Below are positions 42,710 to 49,848 of a DNA stretch of 64,000 nt, in pieces (the stretch's first letter is position 1; the number at the start of each line of letters is the position of its first letter). The translations under genes were made by a program, and so were the position numbers. The notes beneath the pieces were generated by a model. It did no database searches. It saw nothing but the letters and a program-made list of their open reading frames with translations, and was not told the DNA's origin. The DNA is from Streptomyces sp. NBC_00258 (lineage in GTDB: Bacteria > Actinomycetota > Actinomycetes > Streptomycetales > Streptomycetaceae), in contig NZ_CP108081.1 of assembly GCF_036182465.1 (NCBI RefSeq), forward strand, positions 5,208,001 to 5,272,000, given 5' to 3'.

Positions 42710-42791
42710 GCGGGTGACCGCGATCGGAAAGGCGGGTGGCCGCAGCCCGACAAAGCGGGTGGCCGCGGTGCCGGAAAATGCGGGTGCCCGC
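42710..42791. repeat. Four spaced copies of GCGGGTGRCCGC
   Basis: Copies at 42710, 42732, 42755 and 42780 (the last GCGGGTGCCCGC), 22-25 bp apart, each itself a short dyad. Intervening sequence resembles CAGCCCGAAA-like linkers. The last copy is part of the following terminator stem. Confidence 0.65.
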
Positions 42792-42812
42792 CTCTTGTGA
42801 GGCGGGCACCCG
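42781..42812 (-). terminator. Terminator of the HTH-DUF2690 gene
   Basis: A perfect 14-bp stem (CGGGTGCCCGCCTC and its complement) with a four-base TTGT loop; on the minus strand a short T-run (ATTTTC) follows. It lies 31 bases after the stop. Confidence 0.8.
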
Positions 42813-42842
42813 GTCGAAGCTCGTTCAGTGTGAGCCTCTGTG

Positions 42843-44141
42843 CTACTTGGTGCAGCCCTCCTCGCCCGAGGTCTGCAGGGTGGCGCAGGCCTTGGCCTCG
42901 GTGGCGTTCTTCACGGCGACCATCGGGGTGTAGGCGTCGGTGTCCGTGTCGACCTCGGCGGTCTGGGCGGCCGCCTTGCCCGCCGTGATCCGGACCGCGT
43001 CGCCGGGTCCGGCCGCGGTGATGCGGGCCCACGCGGCCCCGCACGTCTCGCTGTAACGGACCTCGACCTGGGCGGTGCCGACGACGGCCTTCTCGACCGT
43101 CGTCGCAAGCGTGCCGCCGCAGCCCATGTTCTCCGGGTCCTTGCCCGCGCAGTCCGCGCCGAAGCACTCGACGCCGGCCGGCAGCTCCTTGCTGACGGTC
43201 GGTGTCGGCGTCGGCGTGGTGTCGCTCCCCGCCGTGTCGTCGCTCCCGCCGTTCGTGAGGAACACGGCCGCGGCTATCACCACGAGCGCACCCACGACCC
43301 CCGCGAGGAACATCGTGAGCCGCCGCTTCCCCCGCTTCCCGTCGGGCGAACCGCCCGAACGCGGCCGCGCGTCCTCAGGCGGCCCCCCGGCGGAACCGGC
43401 CGAACCGGCGGGTCCGGCCATGGCGGACGGCCCGAAGGAGCCCGACGGGCCGAGGCCCGACGACCCGGACGCACCGGCAGAGCCGGACGCGCCTGCACTC
43501 GACGCACCCAGACCCCCGGGATATCCGTACCCCCCGGACGACCCGGACGTCCCCGAAGGCGTGGCAACGACTCCCCAGCCGCCACCGCGCGAACCCGAGC
43601 TTCCGCCGGAGCCACTGCCGCCACCGGCCCCGGCACCGGCGCCGTGCGGCGTCCGCCGCTCCTCCCCCTGCACCGGAGTCCCCGGCGGCACCGTGGGCGC
43701 CACCCCGGCAGGTCCCGCGATACCCGGCGTGGGCGCCGCCGTCGCACTACCCCCGGCGCGCGCCGGCTTCCCGTTCCGTCCCCCCTTGGCCGGAGTCGAC
43801 CCGAACTCTCCGAGCGCGGCACGCGCCTGGGAGATCCGGATCGCTTCCATGGTCATGTCGTGGCGCATCTCCGAGCGGCTCCAGGCCCTCTCGGCAAGCT
43901 CCCACATCGTCGTCAGATGGACGGGATTGGTCCCGGTCACCTCGGCCAGAGCCACGATCGCGCCCTTCGGCGCGAGCAGCCGGCCGTTCAGATACCGCTC
44001 CCAGGACGTCTTGCTGTACCCGGTGCGGTCGGCCACGGCGGCGACACTCAGTCCGCTGCGGTCGACCAGCCGGCGCAGCTGACTGGCGAACTCCCTGACC
44101 TGCGGATCGAGTTCATCCGGCAAGGCCCTCCAACGAGGCAT
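42843..44141 (-). CDS. Membrane-tethered XRE-type HTH protein with extracytoplasmic DUF2690 domain
   Basis: A 432-residue protein. An XRE-like helix-turn-helix covers residues about 15-75 (LRRLVDRSGLSVAAVADRTG, YSKTSWERYLNGRLLAP). About 180 residues of Gly/Ser/Ala/Pro low complexity lead to a membrane helix (about 275-296). The extracytoplasmic end matches DUF2690, with paired cysteines and signature parts ECFGADCAGKDPENMGCGG and VEVRYSETCGAAWARI. Such proteins resemble one-component transmembrane sensors that pass an envelope signal to DNA, but no mechanism is known. It is divergent from a secreted peptidoglycan-binding-like protein, a plausible target, with an imperfect dyad in the gap. Confidence 0.85.
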   Translation of the reverse strand: MPRWRALPDELDPQVREFASQLRRLVDRSGLSVAAVADRTGYSKTSWERYLNGRLLAPKGAIVALAEVTGTNPVHLTTMWELAERAWSRSEMRHDMTMEAIRISQARAALGEFGSTPAKGGRNGKPARAGGSATAAPTPGIAGPAGVAPTVPPGTPVQGEERRTPHGAGAGAGGGSGSGGSSGSRGGGWGVVATPSGTSGSSGGYGYPGGLGASSAGASGSAGASGSSGLGPSGSFGPSAMAGPAGSAGSAGGPPEDARPRSGGSPDGKRGKRRLTMFLAGVVGALVVIAAAVFLTNGGSDDTAGSDTTPTPTPTVSKELPAGVECFGADCAGKDPENMGCGGTLATTVEKAVVGTAQVEVRYSETCGAAWARITAAGPGDAVRITAGKAAAQTAEVDTDTDAYTPMVAVKNATEAKACATLQTSGEEGCTK

Positions 44142-44519
44142 TGCTACCCCCCTCTTTCCCCCCGTACGTGCTGGCTTTTCCCGCGCGTGAAGCCCTCTGC
44201 CGAGTCCTCGTTCTGGCTACCCACAGGGATGCGCGCAGTAAGGATCTCAGTTCCCGGGATGGGGGCGCACGGGAGCATTCGGGCCTGTGGGCATGCACCG
44301 TTGCACGCCCGTTGGTCTGCGGTCCAGTGTCCCACCGTCTTCCCTCTCGGCCGACAGGATCGCCTGGTCAGCGCACGGGACGTCCCGGAGCGTCCCGATT
44401 GCCCACGTTATCCCTGGTGTCGGGGGTGATCAGCGTAAATCCTCGAACTTGTCAACACATCGACACGCGGGGAACACATGCGCGACCTCGTGCGTCACTC
44501 ACGACCTCAGGGGGATCAC
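44142..44519. promoter_or_regulatory. Divergent promoter region with imperfect dyad
   Basis: GGGCATGCA-CCGT-TGCACGCCC (44289-44310) is a 9-bp dyad with one mismatch, midway between the DUF2690 gene and the secreted protein gene. No other gene-like feature is visible. Confidence 0.45.
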
Positions 44520-45077
44520 ATGCACACCAGGGGCAGGTCGAATCGTCGACTGCTCACCGCCGTCACCGTGACGGCGACCGCGGGACTCGCGCTCGGCGTG
44601 AGCGGTCCGCTCGCGGCGGCCACGTCCGGGTCCGCCGCCTCTCCGCAGGTCATCGACGGCACCGGCGGCGCGTACAACGACTGGGGCGACGAAGGGACGC
44701 TCTCCGTCGGCCGCCATTCGAACAGCAACGCGACGCGTCTGTGGCAGACCGTCCTGTACGCGGACGGCGCCAGGTGGAGGGACGGCAATGGCGTGAAACA
44801 CCCCTTCACGAAGTACGACATCGACGGCTCCTTCGGCTGGAAGACGAAGTCGGCCACGAAGTGGTGGCAGGCCCGCGAGGAACTCGAAGACGTCGACGGC
44901 ATCGTCGGAAAGGAGACTTTCGGCCACGCAGACGACTTCCTCGACGGCCCGTACCGGGGCGGCAAGGTTACGTACAGCGGCTACCAGCGGGACGTCACGT
45001 TCAAGCGGCTGAGCGGGAAGTACTACGTCAAGATCGGTACGCAGTGGAAGGTCGCGGCGTACAGCCGGCGCGGCTGA
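44520..45077 (+). CDS. Secreted peptidoglycan-binding-like protein
   Basis: A 185-residue exported protein: basic start, hydrophobic signal helix (about residues 11-34) and likely cleavage at an Ala-rich site. The mature domain has the pattern seen in Streptomyces secreted proteins with a PG_binding_1-like core (NATRLWQTVLYADG, YDIDGSFGWKTKSATKWWQ, DGIVGKETFGHAD), then a short beta-rich end (TFKRLSGKYYVKIG). The ATG at 44520 follows a GGGGGA box and gives a normal signal peptide; an ATG 42 bases upstream is also preceded by a GGGGA and cannot be excluded. It is flanked by two membrane-anchored HTH genes. Confidence 0.8.
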   Translation: MHTRGRSNRRLLTAVTVTATAGLALGVSGPLAAATSGSAASPQVIDGTGGAYNDWGDEGTLSVGRHSNSNATRLWQTVLYADGARWRDGNGVKHPFTKYDIDGSFGWKTKSATKWWQAREELEDVDGIVGKETFGHADDFLDGPYRGGKVTYSGYQRDVTFKRLSGKYYVKIGTQWKVAAYSRRG

Positions 45078-45120
45078 ACCCGTGCCTCCCGCGCCCTCGG
45101 ACCGTCACTCCGACGTGTGA

Positions 45121-45654
45121 TCACGCCAGGGTGACGGCACCGACCACCGCGGTCAGCAGCAGGACGAGGACGAGCACCAGGGCGCAGAGCAGCAGACGGT
45201 GCGAGGCGGCCCAGGAGGCCCGGGCGGGCTCCGGTTCCGGCGTCTCGGCGAGCAGGTCCCACCACGGGACCGTGGGGTCGTCCTCGTACCCGTCCTCGCG
45301 CTTGCCCCCGTCCGTCGCCCCGTTCGCACCCTCGCCCCCGGCCACGGGCGCCCCCGCCGGAGCCGGTGCCCGGGCCGGGGCCACCGTTCGCGGCCACGCC
45401 CGCACCGCCAGCTCCCAGCACACGCCGAAGCGCTCGGCGTCCGCCCCCGCGACCCGGCACAGGGCGACGACCGCCTGCCGGGGCGGGGGCTGTGTCGCGT
45501 TCAGATAGCGGTGCCAGGAGGACTTGCTGTACGCCGTGCGCTCGCCCAGGGCGACCAGACTGAGCCCCGTACGGTCCTTGAGCAGCCGCAGCTGCTCCAC
45601 GAAATGCCCCACCTCCGGCGGAAGATCCGCAGGCAGTGGCTGCCAGGCGCTCAT
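45121..45654 (-). CDS. XRE-type HTH protein with C-terminal membrane helix
   Basis: A 177-residue protein. The HTH (about residues 15-75) is related to that of the DUF2690 protein two genes away: LRLLKDRTGLSLVALGERTA and YSKSSWHRYLNATQPPP match its sequence closely. A Pro/Ala/Gly linker leads to a single membrane helix at the very C-terminus (about 152-175), leaving almost nothing outside. So it is tail-anchored with the DNA-binding domain in the cytosol and lacks a sensor domain. The ATG at 45654 follows a GAGGAGAGGG ribosome binding site; the frame is open for another 81 codons upstream, through three 21-bp repeats. Confidence 0.78.
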   Translation of the reverse strand: MSAWQPLPADLPPEVGHFVEQLRLLKDRTGLSLVALGERTAYSKSSWHRYLNATQPPPRQAVVALCRVAGADAERFGVCWELAVRAWPRTVAPARAPAPAGAPVAGGEGANGATDGGKREDGYEDDPTVPWWDLLAETPEPEPARASWAASHRLLLCALVLVLVLLLTAVVGAVTLA

Positions 45655-46022
45655 CCCTCTCCTCGCCCCCCTCGCCGTCTCCCTCGTACGTCCCCCGCTA
45701 TGACCGGGTGACGGCCCCGACGGCGAATCGGTTCCCGCCGGATGCGTCGCGGGACGAATGCCATACGCCTGTCGTACGACGCCATACGGCGGCCGAACGG
45801 CGACATACGGAGACGTACGACGGGCGGGACGTGCCGGAACCGTCACCTCCGTGCCACAGGGGGCTGACAGGCATTGAACCGCCGTTGGCACGTCCATGAC
45901 TGTGGAGTCCAGGCGGCGCCCGTCCTCGCTCGGGGGAGTGGACAGGCGCCGCTCCCTCCCACGAAGAAGCCCGCCTCCTCGGGAAGAGGGGACGGGCTTT
46001 CGTCACACAGGCACCGCGTTCG
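45655..46022. other. Gap with three 21-bp repeats and a hairpin
   Basis: The left half holds the HTH gene leader and three degenerate 21-bp repeats. The right half has the hairpin AAGCCCG ... CGGGCTT (about 45967-45999), a likely terminator for the minus-strand DUF3017 gene. No gene is evident. Confidence 0.55.
45761..45823. repeat. Three phased 21-bp repeats upstream of the HTH gene
   Basis: CATACG recurs at 45762, 45783 and 45804, exactly 21 bp apart, each followed at fixed distance by CGTACGACG or CGAACGGCG. The period equals two helical turns. They lie 107-170 bases upstream of the HTH start and look like a phased operator array. Confidence 0.6.
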
Positions 46023-47081
46023 CTAGGTCCTGATCGTGAAGTGCAGCGTGTCGTCCAGGAACGGGATCTCCAGCAACGGGTTGGGCTGCGCCATCATCGC
46101 GAGCAGCGCGATCGTCACGCCCAGAACGCTGTAGGTGACGAGGTCGGTGAACCGGGAGCGGACGGCGAGCATGCCCACGTCGGGCAGCATCCAGCGCATG
46201 ACGCCGCCCGCGAGCAGCGCGACACCGATCAGCAGGGTGCCGAACTTGAAGAGGTCGAGCGCGGTCAGCAGCAGACCGAGTCCGACGGTGCCGGTGACCG
46301 CGAGGATCGGCCACTGGCGCACGGGCGCGGGCGCGTCGCGCGGAGCCGCCCGGCCACCGCCCTCGGGCCGCGCGGTGTCCCGCGTGAACAGCGGGAACCG
46401 CCGTGTGACCCTCCGGGGCCTGCCGTCGGGGCCGGGCGCGCTGACCGCGTCCCGGGCGGTGGGTTCGCCCTCGCGGGCCGCGTCGGCATCGGCTTCGGCG
46501 TCCTCTGCCGGGGTGCCGCCGGAGTCCCCCTCGTCGGCGTGCGCCGGGTGCGGCTCGGTACCGGTCGGCTCGGTACCGGTCGGCTCTGCGCCACTCGGCT
46601 CTGCGCCACTCGGCTCGGTGCCGTGTGGCTTCGCGCCAGGTACCTGTCCGGCCGCCGCTTCTTCCGCGCCACTCGGCTCGGTGCCGGTCGGCTTCGCGTC
46701 CGGCGTCCGTCCGGCCTCCGGCTCGGTGCCGGCCGGCTCCTGTTCCGGTACGGATGCCCCGGCGGCGGACGTCCCGTGCGACTTGGTGTCCTGGACGTCC
46801 TGGACGTCCGGGGTGCTCTCGGCGCCCTGACCCGCGGCGTCGCTCGGAGCCGGGCTGTCCTCCCGGCGCTCACTGCCGCTCCGGTCCGCGGCCTCGGCCC
46901 GTGTCGTGGCGTCGGCACGCGTCGGAGCCTCGACCCGTGTCGCAGCCTCGGCCCGCATCACCGCGTCGGTCTTCGTCGAGGCATCCGCCTTCGTCGACGT
47001 GTCCGCGTTCGCGGAGGTGTCCGCCGTCGCGGAGGTGTCGGTCTCGCTGTCCCGCCCGGTGGCGGCCCGGTCAGCCGGCAC
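46023..47081 (-). CDS. DUF3017-domain membrane protein with repetitive N-terminus
   Basis: A 352-residue protein. The last 100 residues are the DUF3017 domain: three membrane helices (from WPILAVTGTVGLGLLLTALD to VTYSVLGVTIALLAMMAQP) and a conserved end LLEIPFLDDTLHFTIR. The preceding 250 residues are disordered and repetitive: first alternating Ala-Asp-Thr-Ser-Lys units, then S-G-A-E-P and T-G-T-E-P pentapeptides. The gene sits directly after folD, as DUF3017 genes usually do, with its GTG inside the folD end (11-base overlap). Shorter in-frame starts exist and the true start could be up to 40 codons downstream. Function unknown. Confidence 0.8.
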   Translation of the reverse strand: MPADRAATGRDSETDTSATADTSANADTSTKADASTKTDAVMRAEAATRVEAPTRADATTRAEAADRSGSERREDSPAPSDAAGQGAESTPDVQDVQDTKSHGTSAAGASVPEQEPAGTEPEAGRTPDAKPTGTEPSGAEEAAAGQVPGAKPHGTEPSGAEPSGAEPTGTEPTGTEPHPAHADEGDSGGTPAEDAEADADAAREGEPTARDAVSAPGPDGRPRRVTRRFPLFTRDTARPEGGGRAAPRDAPAPVRQWPILAVTGTVGLGLLLTALDLFKFGTLLIGVALLAGGVMRWMLPDVGMLAVRSRFTDLVTYSVLGVTIALLAMMAQPNPLLEIPFLDDTLHFTIRT

Positions 47082-47925
47082 TGCGTTCCGCCGCCTCGAC
47101 CACGTTGACGAGGAGCTGGGCGCGGGTCATCGGGCCCACTCCCCCGGGGTTCGGGGAGATCCAGGCGGCGACCTCGGCGACACCGGGGTGGACGTCGCCC
47201 ACGATCTTGCCCTCGGCGCTGCGGGAGACACCGACGTCGAGGACGGCCGCCCCGGGCTTCACGTCCTCGGGACGGATCAGATGCGCGGAGCCCGCCGCGG
47301 CGACGATGATGTCGGCCCGGCGCAGGTGCGAGGCGAGGTCGCGGGTGCCGGTGTGGCACTGCGTCACCGTCGCGTTCTCGGAGCGGCGGGTGAGCAGCAG
47401 CGGCATCGGGCGGCCGATCGTCACGCCACGGCCGACGACCACGACCTCGGCACCCTTGATCTCCACGCCGTACTGGCGCAGGAGGGTCAGGACCCCGTTG
47501 GGGGTGCAGGGCAGCGGGGCCGGCTCGTTCAGGACGAGGCGGCCGAGGTTCATCGGATGGAGCCCGTCCGCGTCCTTGTCCGGGTCCATCAGTTCCAGGA
47601 TGCGGTTCTCGTCGATGCCCTTGGGAAGCGGCAGCTGAACGATGTAACCGGTGCAGGCCGGGTCCTCGTTGAGCTCGCGGACGACCGCCTCGATCTCCTC
47701 CTGCGTGGCGGTCGCGGGCAGTTCCCGCTGAATGGAGGCGATACCGACCTGGGCGCAGTCGCGGTGCTTGCCCGCGACGTACTTCTGGCTGCCGGGGTCG
47801 TCGCCCACCAGGACGGTTCCGAGGCCGGGCGTGATGCCCTTCTCCCTCAGGGCCGCCACGCGGACGGTCAGATCGGACTTGATCGCGGCTGCGGTGGCCT
47901 TGCCATCGAGAATCTGGGCGGTCAT
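47071..47925 (-). CDS. folD: Bifunctional methylene-THF dehydrogenase / methenyl-THF cyclohydrolase
   Basis: A 284-residue FolD that converts 5,10-methylene-THF to 10-formyl-THF for purine synthesis. Recognisable parts are LGTVLVGDDPGSQKYVAGKH with the catalytic Lys, YIVQLPLPKGID, DVDGLHP-like DADGLHPMN, CTPNGVLTLL and PGGVGPMTRAQLLVN. The NADP loop reads VVVGRGVTIGRP, an actinobacterial variant of GRSxxVGxP. The ATG is preceded by a weak ribosome binding site. I looked for a ZTP riboswitch in its leader, as found before glyA, and did not find one. It supplies the one-carbon donor used by purN and purH further along. Confidence 0.95.
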   Translation of the reverse strand: MTAQILDGKATAAAIKSDLTVRVAALREKGITPGLGTVLVGDDPGSQKYVAGKHRDCAQVGIASIQRELPATATQEEIEAVVRELNEDPACTGYIVQLPLPKGIDENRILELMDPDKDADGLHPMNLGRLVLNEPAPLPCTPNGVLTLLRQYGVEIKGAEVVVVGRGVTIGRPMPLLLTRRSENATVTQCHTGTRDLASHLRRADIIVAAAGSAHLIRPEDVKPGAAVLDVGVSRSAEGKIVGDVHPGVAEVAAWISPNPGGVGPMTRAQLLVNVVEAAERSAG

Positions 47926-48229
47926 GTGCCCATCCTCGCGGATGACCGGGCCCTGGTTCCAATCCGGCCCCCCACGGCCACTTCCGGCCTGCCCGAGGCA
48001 CCTCCCGGGCGCACTCCGTCCGGTCGCCGTCCGGCCCGCGCCCATGATCGGCGATGTTGCACTTGCACAACACACGCGGTATCCGGCTGGACAAATAAGC
48101 GACGCGTTAAGGACGATGAGCGGCACAGTGCCGCGGACAGTACCGGGGGGACGAACCGCATCTGTAGAACTTTCCTCCGAAATGTGCCGCGTCGTCCCCG
48201 CACTTACGCAACGACGGAGGAAAGACGCC
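47926..48229. promoter_or_regulatory. Divergent promoter region, folD / small membrane protein
   Basis: About 300 bases. TGTTGCACTTGCACAACA (48055-48072) has complementary ends TGTTG/CAACA and a doubled TTGCAC; the following TATCC and AAATAA stretches are locally AT-rich. Promoters for both genes are likely here but I cannot assign boxes. Confidence 0.4.
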
Positions 48230-48865
48230 ATGAGTTTTGGCGACCCGAACAACCCATACGGTCCGCCGCAGGGCCAGCAGCCCGGCTACCCTCCACAGCC
48301 TCCTCAGGGCCAGCCCGGCTACCCGCCCCAGGGCCAGCCCGGCTACGGCTACCCGCAGGGCGCGCCGCAGCAGCCCGGTTACGGCTACCCGCAGCAGCCC
48401 GCGTATCCCGGTTACCCGGGCGGCAACCACATGACGATGGAGATGCCCGGTCTGATGAAGACCGCGCGCGTCCTGCTGTTCATCCTGGCAGGCCTCCAGA
48501 TCCTGTTCGGCATCATCGCGGGCATCGCCGTCGGCGCCGTCCAGGACGTGTCGAACGGCGTGGGCAGCGGTGACGACACCGACACCCTCGCCGGACTGGG
48601 CTTCGTGCTCGCGGCGTTCCTGGTGGGTATGGGCGCCCTGTCCATCTTCCTCGGCGTCAAGTTCAAGAACGGCGGCAGCGGGATCCGCGTCACGACGATC
48701 GTGTACGCGTCGCTGATGATCCTCGGCGGCCTCGCCAACACCGTGCAGGGCGCGGGCGGTTCCGGCACGTTCGGCGGGCTCATCTCCCTCGCCATCGCCG
48801 GCATCATCCTCGCCTCGATGGTGAACGGCGCGGCCTCGGCGTGGTTCAACCGCCCGCGGTACTGA
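48230..48865 (+). CDS. Small four-helix membrane protein with Pro/Gly/Tyr/Gln-rich N-terminus
   Basis: A 211-residue protein. The first 65 residues are a cytosolic low-complexity region built of GQPGYPP and GYGYPQ repeats, similar to many actinobacterial DUF4190/DUF4064-like proteins. After a conserved MPGLMKTARVLL there are four membrane helices (about 78-98, 113-135, 148-168, 178-198). The ATG has a GGAGG nine bases upstream. It stands alone between folD and the kinase modules, with a good terminator after it. Function unknown; the repeat region may mediate clustering. Confidence 0.78.
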   Translation: MSFGDPNNPYGPPQGQQPGYPPQPPQGQPGYPPQGQPGYGYPQGAPQQPGYGYPQQPAYPGYPGGNHMTMEMPGLMKTARVLLFILAGLQILFGIIAGIAVGAVQDVSNGVGSGDDTDTLAGLGFVLAAFLVGMGALSIFLGVKFKNGGSGIRVTTIVYASLMILGGLANTVQGAGGSGTFGGLISLAIAGIILASMVNGAASAWFNRPRY

Positions 48866-48942
48866 CCTCGGAACGCCCGCGGCACCGACCCCGGAGCCCC
48901 GGGCTCAGCCGCCGCAACGGCACGTTCACGCCATTCACGCCA

Positions 48943-48980
48943 AGGGCCGTGTTTCCCCCCGCTGAGGGGGACACGGCCCT
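48943..48980. terminator. Hairpin terminator
   Basis: AGGGCCGTGT and ACACGGCCCT pair perfectly around a C-rich/G-rich inner region (CCCCCC against GGGGG), about 80 bases after the small membrane-protein gene. Confidence 0.75.
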
Positions 48981-49053
48981 GCCGCGTCGCCATACCCTGA
49001 TCCGGTAACCGCGTGCGGGACTGGGAACGGGGAGCGGGACGGGGAGAACGGCC

Positions 49054-49848
49054 TTGTACAGCATCATCGTGGTACCTCCGCCGACCACGGAGGACGAACA
49101 CAGCGGCACGTATGGCGACGCGCACGGCGGGACGTACGGCGCAAAGCGCACCGGCACCCAGATCCGGCTCGCGCCCGGCGAGCGGCTGGCCTTCGGCCGC
49201 TCCGCGAGCGGCAACGGACTTGCAATCGCACACGAAGGCGTCTCCCGGAACGCCGGGGAGATCACCGCGCAGGGCGCCTTCTGGGTACTGAGCAACCTCT
49301 CGGCCCACCAGACGTACGTGGTGGAGAACCCGGAGGGCGCGGGCGAGCACATCAAGGTCGGACCCGGCAGGCTGGACGCGCCGGTCCCCTTCGAGTTCGC
49401 CCGGATCGTGCTCCCCGCGGCGGGCGACCTGCTGCCCATCGAGGTGTGGGCACCCCGCCACGACTATCTGCGCTCACCCGAGGGCCTGGACGGGGCGACG
49501 ACCACGCCCGCGTTCTCCGTCGACCGCACCAAGCGGTACTTCGCGGTGCTGGCCGCCCTCTGCGAGCCCCGGCTGCGCGGTGAACCGCACGCCCCGCTGC
49601 CCACGGTCGACCAGGTCGTGGAGCGGCTGCGCCCCCACTGGCCCGCCGCGTCCCGCACGTCGGTCCAGTGGAACATCGACTACCTCGCCGTGAAACTGCG
49701 GCTCAAGCCGGGCCCCGACACGGCGGACACGGGCCCGCGCCTCAACGGCAAGAAGGAGTCCCTGGTCTCCCTCGCCCTGCGGTTCGATCTCGTACGGGAG
49801 GACGACCTGCTCGTCCTGACGGAGCCGGCGAGCCGGGCGGCGCGGTGA
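49054..49848 (+). CDS. FHA-like protein with C-terminal winged-helix-like domain (module 1)
   Basis: A 264-residue protein. Residues about 35-120 look like a forkhead-associated phosphopeptide-binding domain (LAFGRSASGNGLAIAHEGVS with GR and SR, WVLSNLS, a divergent EGAGEHIKV end). Residues about 150-262 form a compact helical domain (FAVLAALCEPRL, VDQVVERLRPHWP, VQWNIDYLAVKLRLK, LVSLALRFDLVREDDLLVL) resembling a winged helix. It starts with TTG; the choice rests on alignment with the ATG-started paralogue at 51620 (MYSIIVVPP versus MYSVIVVPP) and a GGGGAG box nine bases upstream. It is coupled by a GTGA overlap to a transmembrane kinase, so it is probably that kinase's phospho-dependent partner, by analogy with EmbR and PknH. 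Confidence 0.82.
   Translation: MYSIIVVPPPTTEDEHSGTYGDAHGGTYGAKRTGTQIRLAPGERLAFGRSASGNGLAIAHEGVSRNAGEITAQGAFWVLSNLSAHQTYVVENPEGAGEHIKVGPGRLDAPVPFEFARIVLPAAGDLLPIEVWAPRHDYLRSPEGLDGATTTPAFSVDRTKRYFAVLAALCEPRLRGEPHAPLPTVDQVVERLRPHWPAASRTSVQWNIDYLAVKLRLKPGPDTADTGPRLNGKKESLVSLALRFDLVREDDLLVLTEPASRAAR

Larger units (their letters stand above)
42143..42842. other. 700-bp region without a gene: mdh promoter, dispersed repeat, repeat cluster
   Basis: The left part holds the mdh leader with an 11-bp direct repeat (GATGATCGATC at 42217 and 42237) and a GATCTCT dyad near 42245-42268. The middle 300 bases show only weak G-rich sequence. The right part holds a copy of the dispersed repeat, four GCGGGTGGCCGC-like boxes and the terminator of the downstream minus-strand gene. 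Open frames here have no ribosome binding sites and poor codon bias. Confidence 0.6.

Noticed and set aside
47926..48110. Possible second ZTP riboswitch before folD
   Set aside because: The invariant GACTGGCG and CCTGGGC blocks are missing; only general GC-rich pairing is seen.
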